From JAFGIT01 sp016929465 [NCBI: Candidatus Coatesbacteria bacterium] (GTDB lineage Bacteria > B130-G9): a DNA stretch of 8,964 nt. The DNA lies in NCBI GenBank assembly GCA_016929465.1, contig JAFGIT010000181.1, positions 1 through 8,964 of the forward strand. Direction: 5' to 3'. Of the stretch, positions 1 to 4,682 are shown piece by piece. The position numbers and the translations under genes were made by a program. The notes beneath the pieces are model-generated. The model had not been told where the DNA came from and did no database searches. It saw only the letters and a list, made by a program, of their open reading frames with translations. The first letter of the stretch is position 1. Every line of letters begins with the position of its first letter.

Positions 1-53
1 AATCATAGGGCGATTCACTGAAACCAATACTGGCCTTAGATTACCTGCAATTT

Positions 54-78
54 TGAGTCACACCCTTGACTCAGAGTC
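54..78. promoter_or_regulatory. Inverted repeat over the -35 box, candidate operator
   Basis: TGAGTCA (54-60) and TGACTCA (67-73) are perfect 7-base inverted arms with a 6-base spacer. A further GAGTC at 74-78 pairs with GACTC at 68-72 around a single A. The arms overlap the TTGACT -35 element (66-71), which is where a repressor or a class II activator would bind. The binding protein is unknown, and there is no regulator gene in the window. Confidence 0.3.
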
Positions 79-93
79 GGCTATTGCTAATAT
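66..93 (+). promoter_or_regulatory. Candidate sigma70 promoter for the broken membrane glycosyltransferase gene
   Basis: A -35 box TTGACT (66-71, five of six consensus bases) is separated by 16 nt from TAATAT (88-93). A TG at 85-86 sits one base before this hexamer and makes it an extended -10. Transcription would begin near 100, and the first good ribosome binding site follows at 143-148. The promoter precedes the only plus-strand gene and is the best match in the leader. Assignment is by consensus only; no transcription data are available. Confidence 0.45.
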
Positions 94-142
94 CACCCCA
101 ATGTATCTGGCGAGCACAGCCGGCGGTCAATCAGTAAAATTC

Positions 143-148
143 GGAGGT
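143..148 (+). promoter_or_regulatory. Ribosome binding site that sets the start of the broken glycosyltransferase gene
   Basis: GGAGGT lies 8 nt before a TTG codon at 157-159 that is in frame with the whole downstream membrane-protein reading frame. No ATG in that frame lies near the expected N-terminus, so this site decides the start. It implies a short hydrophilic leader followed by the first membrane span, which is then interrupted by the TAG at 199. Confidence 0.5.
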
Positions 149-156
149 TCTGGATT

Positions 157-1541
157 TTGGATAAAACGGGGAGGCCCTCGTTTCATTACATCCTGTTGTA
201 GCTATTAATATTCGGACTGATCGGGGTCCTTTATCTACCGACCCTCAAGTTGGGCCTCTTCGCCGACGATTTCGGTTTCCATGGACAAAGGGAGCTCGGA
301 CCGGCCTTTGTCGATTATTTCTTCAAAGGGAAGCGGCCAGGGCTGAATCCGGATGAGTACTCGTATTTCCGCCCTCTGGGTGCCTATGTCTGGGCGCTCA
401 AATACGCTGCGTTTGGGGAGCGACTCGATTAATACCACGCAATTGCAATCATCGTTCATCTGATCAATGTCTTTCTCGTCTCTGTCGTTGCACGGAGACT
501 GCTGGGCTTTGACCGCATCTGGTCGTCCCTTGCCTCGCTGCTATTTGCCGTTTTCTGGTTCAACTTCGAGACGGTGGCCTGGCTTGCGGCCAATAATGCC
601 GCCATCTGCATGGCGTTTTATCTGTCGGCGGTTCTATTTTCGGTTCGGTATATCCGTCGAGGCGGCATCGGCTCGCTACTCGCCCTGTCCCTCTCTGTGC
701 TTCTCGCCTTGGCCAGCAAGGAGTTTGCGATGACCATGCCCATCTTCATCGGGCTGGTATTGTTTCTTCCTTTCGAGAGACCCGAGGAAGGGACGAGAGG
801 AAGGATTCTGACGGCGCTGTCGATCTCGGTCGCCCTGACGGTGGGCTATATCGTGTTGAGGCGCGCGCTGGCTTTCAGAACTGAATTCCCGCAGAACACC
901 CTAAGCCTATTGCTTAAGAGCGCCCACGGCATTTTCACGATCCTGTGGTCTCCGCTTGGATATGGTCTCATTGGCGTGCTCAGCGCGCTCTTTGTCATTT
1001 CATGTCTCTTTTGGGCCAGAACGAGGATTCTGGCTCTGCTGGTTCTCCTTCTGCTTGGGCCCGTCTTCATCCAGGTTCCGGAGATGAGAAATTGCTATCC
1101 CGCCAGCGTCCCGCTCTCGCTCATGATCGCGACGGCGCTAAGGGCTTTCTGCGAGAGGCCCAGGCCCAAAGTCGCGTGGTATCAGGCTGGACTGCTAATT
1201 GTGCTGACGTGTGGCATTCTCATCGCGTTCGTGTCGCAGAACGGCCCGAGTCTCCCGTTCGTGCTGGGGGGCCTCTCATTGGCTCTCATTCTGTTGGCAT
1301 ACGGTTGGAGAAAGGGGAGGATTCAGGCCTCATGCCTTCCGAGCTTCGCGCTAGCCGCCTTCATTGCGGCCAGCCATTTCGGCCTGCGATGGACTTTCCC
1401 TGGGAATGCAAGACCGGCCGCAGAGCCATGGGCCCACAGGGGAGTATCATCCATCAACTGCCCGATAGAATCGCGCAGCTTATAGCCCCGCCGGCCCGGC
1501 CGTCCGATATGGATTACGAGGCGCTGATTTTCGATAAGTAG
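157..1541 (+). pseudogene. Broken GT-C (GT39/PMT-like) membrane glycosyltransferase
   Basis: Read through its lesions, this is one polytopic membrane protein of about 460 codons with roughly 12 hydrophobic spans, close to the usual length for this group. It begins at TTG 157 behind GGAGGT. Frame 1 gives a first span, then an Ala-Asp-Asp-Phe motif (Asp37-Asp38, 265-270) in the first extracytoplasmic loop, where GT-C enzymes carry their catalytic acidic residue. It continues with FRPLGAYVWAL, the YH...HLINVFL span, VAWLAANN and a Ser-Lys-Glu motif (residues 187-189), all typical of GT39/PMT-like proteins that use lipid-linked sugars at the outer face of the membrane. Three lesions break it: TAG at 199-201, TAA at 430-432, and a frame change between about 1380 and 1440. 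After the frame change, frame 3 gives a plausible C-terminus ending at TAG 1539-1541. The 574-1485 stretch remains open. Sugar, acceptor and past activity are unknown. Sequencing error is the alternative to decay. Confidence 0.75.
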
Positions 1542-1593
1542 GAGCGCTCGCCTAGTGCAAGGAGATGGTTCGCAAATGGAAGAGCGCGTTCGG

Positions 1594-1611
1594 GAGGGCG
1601 AGCCCTCTTTT
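1594..1611 (+). terminator. Rho-independent terminator after the broken glycosyltransferase
   Basis: GAGGG (1594-1598) pairs perfectly with CCCTC (1603-1607) around a CGAG tetraloop and is followed at once by TTTT (1608-1611) and TGTGG. It lies about 50 nt beyond the frame-restored stop at 1541 and points the right way for that gene. The stem is short (5 bp, all but one G-C) and the T-run is only four long, so strength is uncertain. Read on the minus strand it lacks a T-run, so it should not serve the convergent operon. Confidence 0.5.
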
Positions 1612-1645
1612 GTGGACACAACGCCTGTCCCGCTAAATCCCAGAT

Positions 1646-1708
1646 CTAATTCAGCATCATTTCATGTCAGTCATCGGCATGACCAGAAACTTGGAGCTAA
1701 TCAGCATC
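1646..1708. repeat. Short direct repeat spanning the stop codon of the SUMF1-like gene
   Basis: CTAATTCAGCATC (1646-1658) recurs as CTAATCAGCATC (1697-1708) with one base removed. The second copy contains the TAG stop and the last Asp-Ala-Asp codons of the minus-strand gene. This could be a remnant of a small duplication just downstream of the gene, or chance. Confidence 0.3.
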
Positions 1709-2425
1709 CATGCAGCATCGGAATCCGAATGTGCGGTAGCTGTAATTCTTCTTGTTTCCGTTCGTTACGTATGACGGGAAGTTCTTGCCCTTGACACCAT
1801 AGCAGCCACCGAGCTGTATCATGCGCCTCCAGCCCCAATATCCGGAATATCGCGTGCTGGTGCTGTCCGATGTCCATTCCCAGAGATTCCCGGTCATGTC
1901 ATAGACACCGTAGTCGCTCTTGCATTCAGGCCTCATTCCCGACGCCTCGAGAGTGGAAGGCTCCTCGCCCAGGCCATCTCTGCTCTCGGACGCATTGCAG
2001 CGATCTCTTATGTACGTCTTTCCGTAACAGAAATCCTTCAAATCAGGGCCCTGGCAAGCCCTGAGCCATTCGTGCATTGAGCAAAGCCTCTTCCCCAATT
2101 CATGGCACTTGCTCTGAGCCTCAATAAACGAGACATTGCTGAGCGGGAACTCCCCGGCGACGTTGGGGAACTCATACTTGTCGATGAAGAAGCCCTCAGC
2201 GACCTCCTCCACCGCGTAGTCCTTTAGCCATGCGCCATGCTCATGCCTTCGCTCAAATACACGCACTTTCACCTCTCCGGGAGGCACATATACCATGCCC
2301 GAAGGAGGGTTTCCGGCGCCGTATCTCTTGTCCGCGTGAGAGGTCTTGCCTCCGAGACTACAGCCCTGATATGAAATGAGTACCAGTCCCAAGAAAGCAG
2401 CTATCGCGTTTCGTTTCAAATGCAT
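1697..2425 (-). CDS. Lipoprotein with formylglycine-generating-enzyme-like (SUMF1) domain
   Basis: The product is 242 aa. It starts at ATG 2425 with AGGAGG (rc 2431-2436) 5 nt upstream. Residues 4-22 form a hydrophobic signal ending in SYQGC, so Cys22 is the likely lipidated residue; the lipobox is poor at -3 (Tyr). The FGE-sulfatase/SUMF1 fold is visible in order: MVYVPPGE (44-51), GFFIDKYEFPN (78-88), PLSNVSFIEAQ then GKRLCSMHEW (94-120), YGVYDMTGNLWEWTSD (172-187), GGCYG (206-210) and GFRCC (234-238). True FGEs carry a copper-binding cysteine pair between the GGS-Y and GFRC motifs. Here that stretch (211-233) has no cysteine, so sulfatase activation is unlikely and a binding or structural role is more plausible. 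The mature part has nine other cysteines, suggesting disulfides. It follows the propeller gene by 19 nt and is probably co-transcribed with it. Function beyond the fold is unknown. Confidence 0.88.
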   Translation of the reverse strand: MHLKRNAIAAFLGLVLISYQGCSLGGKTSHADKRYGAGNPPSGMVYVPPGEVKVRVFERRHEHGAWLKDYAVEEVAEGFFIDKYEFPNVAGEFPLSNVSFIEAQSKCHELGKRLCSMHEWLRACQGPDLKDFCYGKTYIRDRCNASESRDGLGEEPSTLEASGMRPECKSDYGVYDMTGNLWEWTSDSTSTRYSGYWGWRRMIQLGGCYGVKGKNFPSYVTNGNKKNYSYRTFGFRCCMDAD

Positions 2426-2444
2426 TGTTACCTCCTGAATTGGC

Positions 2445-3791
2445 CTACTCCACTTTTATTTCAAAGGTCGAGATGTTACTGCTCAACTTGTCGAGGCGGT
2501 CCTCGAACATGAAGCCTATTATTAGGACATATTCTCCAGGTGCGGCGGGGGCTCGCCCGATGTCGATTGCGCCCATGTATATCGGGGCACGATATTGTGC
2601 CCAGAAACTCTCCAAGAGCGGTTTTGGCTCATTCGTGAGGTCGGGTAGGAAGAGCCATTCTCCGGTCGCCTTATTCCAAAAGGCGGCATAGAGGTCGGTC
2701 ATGACGCCGACCCAAGATGTGTTCCGCGCCATCGTGTTTATTCCGACGATCTCACTCGGTCTATAGGTCTCCTTCACTGGAAGGAATTCGAACTCGATGC
2801 CATCCCAATCGACCTCCATCATCACGATCATCTCATCCGTTATGACAAAGATGTTCTCGAAATGATCCAATATGACATCCTGTGGCGTACCAGTGAGGAA
2901 ATCGCATGTGTAGTGCGTCCACTCCTTGGTGTTGCGATTCCATCTCGCCAACTGGCCATTCTCCAAAGCGCACCAGGGGCAGATGTCTCGATCAACCACA
3001 AGCCTGACTATCGGCGCGTTTGGCTCTGGATAGCCTTGTGAGACGAGGCTATAAAAGCTCTCTTGCCTCTGAGCGAATAAGTGCCCCTCGCCAACCGCCC
3101 AGGATTCCCGGGCCCCGCAAAGCTGAATCTGCTCTATCTCGCAATATGGGTCCTGCTCAGGTTCCAAGAGGCTCCAAGTGGTGCTCGTGTCGAAGTTCCA
3201 ATAGTAGAATTCGCCCTCTACGCAAGCCCATCGAGATATGCCCCGCCAGGCGTCGATCTCAGAGATTTGGCCGTAACTGGGCGCGGAAATCCAATGGCCT
3301 CCACCATGCCGCCAATCCGTCCTTTGAATGCCATCATCTTGCCCATAGGACAGAACCCAATCGTCGTCGTCAAAGCAAGTCGTATATTGCCGTTCGGAAT
3401 GCGGCCAGCCCATCTCGATTTCACGGTATTCATCATCTATGTAATAGCCCAGGTTCATTTCCTCACCGATTAGAATTGAATTTCGAGGACCGGGGCAGAT
3501 GCTCCAGACTCTTTCATCACGTTCGATATTCACCCAGGACTCGCCATCCCATCGGCCCAAAATGAAAGAATCGTCCCCATCGCAACCGGTATCGCACACC
3601 CATAGGCGATTTCTGGAGTCGAAGGCGCAACAGCGATCACTCAATGGATCTCTAGTAACTCCCACGTCGGAGATGATTCGCCATTTCTCCTCGCCGGGAA
3701 TGGGAAATTGGATTTGTCCCGCCTGGCTGAGAGCATACATAAGAAGCACTACGGGAATCAGTGTTAGACTGAAGACGCTGGATCGGGCCAT
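2445..3791 (-). CDS. Exported beta-propeller-like protein with a C-terminal module shared with the giant repeat protein
   Basis: The product is 448 aa. I chose ATG 3791 because AAGGAGGTGG lies directly upstream, a signal peptide begins there, and the open frame further upstream (to 3857) would run across the predicted promoter. Residues 1-24 are a Sec signal ending SQA|GQ. Residues 45-340 look like a beta-propeller of the regulator-propeller or periplasmic sensor kind: Asp/Gly/Trp-rich blades such as SRNRLWVCDTG, GRWDGESWVNI, QLARWNRNTKEWTHY and HFENIFVITDE. They have no kinase or enzymatic motif. Residues 343-448 match, strand for strand, both C-terminal modules of the protein encoded at 4683-8964 (DLYAAF, then LPDL..EPKP, then APGEY, then FEIKV). 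It is the first gene of an operon with the SUMF1-like lipoprotein. Likely role: an extracellular or periplasmic binding or scaffold protein; the ligand is unknown. Confidence 0.88.
   Translation of the reverse strand: MARSSVFSLTLIPVVLLMYALSQAGQIQFPIPGEEKWRIISDVGVTRDPLSDRCCAFDSRNRLWVCDTGCDGDDSFILGRWDGESWVNIERDERVWSICPGPRNSILIGEEMNLGYYIDDEYREIEMGWPHSERQYTTCFDDDDWVLSYGQDDGIQRTDWRHGGGHWISAPSYGQISEIDAWRGISRWACVEGEFYYWNFDTSTTWSLLEPEQDPYCEIEQIQLCGARESWAVGEGHLFAQRQESFYSLVSQGYPEPNAPIVRLVVDRDICPWCALENGQLARWNRNTKEWTHYTCDFLTGTPQDVILDHFENIFVITDEMIVMMEVDWDGIEFEFLPVKETYRPSEIVGINTMARNTSWVGVMTDLYAAFWNKATGEWLFLPDLTNEPKPLLESFWAQYRAPIYMGAIDIGRAPAAPGEYVLIIGFMFEDRLDKLSSNISTFEIKVE
2448..2765 (-). repeat. Copy 3 of the shared C-terminal module (propeller protein residues 343-448)
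   Basis: This codes for YRPSEIVGIN through to FEIKVE. It aligns with the two copies in the giant repeat protein at all key points: an aromatic and acidic opening, DLY followed by alternating hydrophobics, an [LY]P.L motif followed by P.P, a long strand, PG-E/Q/T-Y, and a final S...F strand. It is a protein-level repeat and is too diverged to be a DNA-level one. It forms the extreme C-terminus, as does copy 2. Confidence 0.7.
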
Positions 3792-3809
3792 TGCCACCTC
3801 CTTTAGATA

Positions 3810-3819
3810 TCTCCGGAGA
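3810..3819. promoter_or_regulatory. Perfect 10-base palindrome in the propeller operon leader
   Basis: TCTCCGGAGA lies between the predicted start point near 3849 and the Shine-Dalgarno site of the propeller gene. A loopless palindrome cannot form a good RNA hairpin, so a protein-binding site is the likelier role if it has one. A site this short can arise by chance. Confidence 0.2.
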
Positions 3820-3855
3820 ACATAAATACACCGCGGCCAGGCGGAGGTGAGTCCC

Positions 3856-3884
3856 ATTAAGCTATATCGAGAGATCTATGTCAA
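3856..3884 (-). promoter_or_regulatory. Sigma70-type promoter of the propeller and SUMF1-lipoprotein operon
   Basis: On the minus strand a perfect TTGACA (rc 3879-3884) is followed after exactly 17 nt by CTTAAT (rc 3856-3861, four of six consensus bases). The start point would be near 3849, leaving a leader of about 58 nt before ATG 3791. It lies between the OsmC terminator-like hairpin and the operon, so the two genes would be transcribed separately from osmC. It also argues against any start codon at 3857. Confidence 0.6.
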
Positions 3885-3902
3885 TCCGGAACACTCGGGT
3901 AA

Positions 3903-3934
3903 CGCTCCGAGGCAGACGGTGCTGCCCCGGAGTG
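3903..3934 (-). terminator. Stem-loop between osmC and the propeller operon, possible terminator
   Basis: CTCCG-A-GGCAG (3905-3915) pairs with CTGCC-C-CGGAG (3922-3932) around a 6-nt ACGGTG loop, with one internal A-C mismatch. A G-U and a C-G pair can extend the base. It is 35-66 nt beyond the OsmC stop. On the minus strand no U-run follows, so it may be a factor-dependent terminator or an RNA 3'-end stabiliser. On the plus strand it is followed by TTATTCTTATT, but no plus-strand gene feeds into it. Confidence 0.45.
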
Positions 3935-3968
3935 CTTATTCTTATTCATCCGAGATTTCGCTAGAGGT

Positions 3969-4421
3969 TTAGCCGCCGGCCACCTTGATGTCGGCGTTGA
4001 TCTTGATCTCGGTCTTCATCGATGACGAGATGAGGCAGCGCTTCTTCGAATCCGCGAGTGCAGTTCTAACCTGCTCCGGATCCTGTGTCTCTGGGATCTC
4101 TATGTGCACATCAAGCACTATTTCGGAGAACATAAATTCTCTGCCGACGTATTCGAGCCTACTATCGGCTTTGCTCTTATATGAGACGAAACTTACACCA
4201 TTACGCTTCGCCTGGGAGATAAACGACAATAGAACGCAGACCTCGAGCGACGAGACGAATAATTCCTCAGGGGTCCACATATTATTGGGGCTGCCCTTAC
4301 AGAAAACCGGGGGACAGGCAATAGGAATACCTGGCTTGTCCGGCGCGTGGGCGATACCCTGATGTTCCTTGGTCCATTCTAGAGATGTTGGGAAGTGGAA
4401 TATCTTCTGGCCTTCCGACAT
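3969..4421 (-). CDS. osmC: OsmC/Ohr-family peroxidase-like protein
   Basis: The product is 150 aa, the usual length for the family. It starts at ATG 4421 with GGAGGA about 5 nt upstream. OsmC/Ohr proteins are homodimeric cytosolic thiol peroxidases that reduce organic hydroperoxides through a pair of conserved cysteines. Both are present: Cys62 in PEELFVSSLEVCVLLSF, matching the family helix that normally reads PEELLL.A...C, and Cys129 in DSKKRCLISSSMK, matching the family K..C.[IV]S.S[LM] motif. A Trp-Thr pair precedes the first helix as in relatives. N-terminal cysteines 36 and 41 are extra and not catalytic in the family. It has no signal peptide. It is 261 bp from the giant repeat gene upstream and 177 bp from the propeller gene downstream, with a candidate promoter of its own, so it is probably monocistronic. 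Assignment to the family is firm; the precise substrate is not known. Confidence 0.93.
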   Translation of the reverse strand: MSEGQKIFHFPTSLEWTKEHQGIAHAPDKPGIPIACPPVFCKGSPNNMWTPEELFVSSLEVCVLLSFISQAKRNGVSFVSYKSKADSRLEYVGREFMFSEIVLDVHIEIPETQDPEQVRTALADSKKRCLISSSMKTEIKINADIKVAGG

Positions 4422-4472
4422 TGTTCCTCCGAGCTATTCAAATGTGCTGTTATGATCCTCTGTAATTTCAGT

Positions 4473-4482
4473 TTGTGCACAA
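4473..4482. promoter_or_regulatory. Palindrome TTGTGCACAA over the osmC -10 and start point, candidate operator
   Basis: This is a perfect 10-base palindrome that overlaps the proposed -10 hexamer and reaches the predicted transcription start, a classical repressor position. Osmotic or peroxide control of OsmC-type genes is common in bacteria. The site does not resemble the AT-rich operators I associate with OhrR, so the regulator cannot be named. Confidence 0.3.
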
Positions 4483-4507
4483 TAGGGGATACGCGCCGCT
4501 ATGGCAA
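4479..4507 (-). promoter_or_regulatory. Candidate promoter of the OsmC-family gene
   Basis: On the minus strand TTGCCA (rc 4502-4507, five of six) is followed after 17 nt by TATTGT (rc 4479-4484, four of six). The predicted start point is near 4472, giving a leader of about 50 nt before ATG 4421. The -10 and start region carry the palindrome at 4473-4482. Consensus match only. Confidence 0.4.
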
Positions 4508-4510
4508 GCA

Positions 4511-4575
4511 GGAGATAATCTCCATGAGATCCTTGAGCCAGGGCATTGGTGCATCGTTCTGAGATGTTGTCTCAG
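4511..4575. repeat. Two inverted repeats upstream of osmC
   Basis: GGAGAT-A-ATCTCC (4511-4523) has perfect 6-base arms around one base. CTGAGA-TGTTG-TCTCAG (4559-4575) has perfect 6-base arms with a 5-nt loop and can form a small RNA hairpin. Both lie between the end of the giant repeat gene and the osmC promoter. Neither is followed by a T-run. They may be regulator sites or part of a 3'-end structure. The remainder of the 4422-4682 spacer shows no coding potential. Confidence 0.3.
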
Positions 4576-4625
4576 CCTGTATTGATGCAGATCGTACTGA
4601 TTTTTCCCAATGGGGCACAATTGAG

Positions 4626-4662
4626 GGCCCGGGAACCAGCCGGGCGGCTAGGTTCCCAGGCC
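4626..4662 (-). terminator. Strong stem-loop just after the giant repeat gene
   Basis: GGCC-C-GGGAACC-AGCC (4626-4641) pairs with GGCT-A-GGTTCCC-A-GGCC (4646-4662) around a GGGC loop. That makes fifteen base pairs with one bulged A and one internal mismatch. It begins about 20 nt past the TAA stop (4683-4685), a normal terminator distance. Minus-strand sequence after it is not U-rich, so it may work with Rho or protect the mRNA 3' end rather than act as a textbook intrinsic terminator. Confidence 0.55.
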
Positions 4663-4682
4663 AGGTCGATATCTAGTCGGCT

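Noticed and set aside
199-432. Stop codon recoding (pyrrolysine or readthrough) in the glycosyltransferase
   Set aside because: The two in-frame stops are of different kinds (TAG and TAA), a third lesion is a frameshift, and no recoding gene or element is seen. Decay or sequence error is simpler.
945-1394. Frame-3 open reading frame overlapping the glycosyltransferase
   Set aside because: Before about 1395 it lacks the hydrophobic pattern that frame 1 shows clearly. Only its last part is taken as the displaced C-terminus.
1380-1440. Programmed -1 frameshifting at the C-terminus of the glycosyltransferase
   Set aside because: I find no slippery heptamer with a downstream structure at the transition, and the gene already has two stops upstream.
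1664-1682. Weak hairpin TCATG...CATGA as terminator of the propeller/SUMF1 operon
   Set aside because: It has only 5 bp with an 11-nt loop and no T-run, so it is not supportable as a terminator.
1697-2425. Calling the lipoprotein a true sulfatase-maturing enzyme
   Set aside because: The cysteine pair is missing from the catalytic segment and there is no sulfatase gene in the window.
3020-3565. Plus-strand open frame of 181 codons
   Set aside because: It lies wholly antisense to the propeller gene, has biased Arg/Ser-rich composition, no SD and no recognisable domain.
3792-3857. N-terminal extension of the propeller protein by 22 residues to a start at 3857
   Set aside because: The extension has no ribosome binding site, overlaps the -10 region and predicted start point of the operon promoter, and would bury the signal peptide. 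ATG 3791 has a strong SD.
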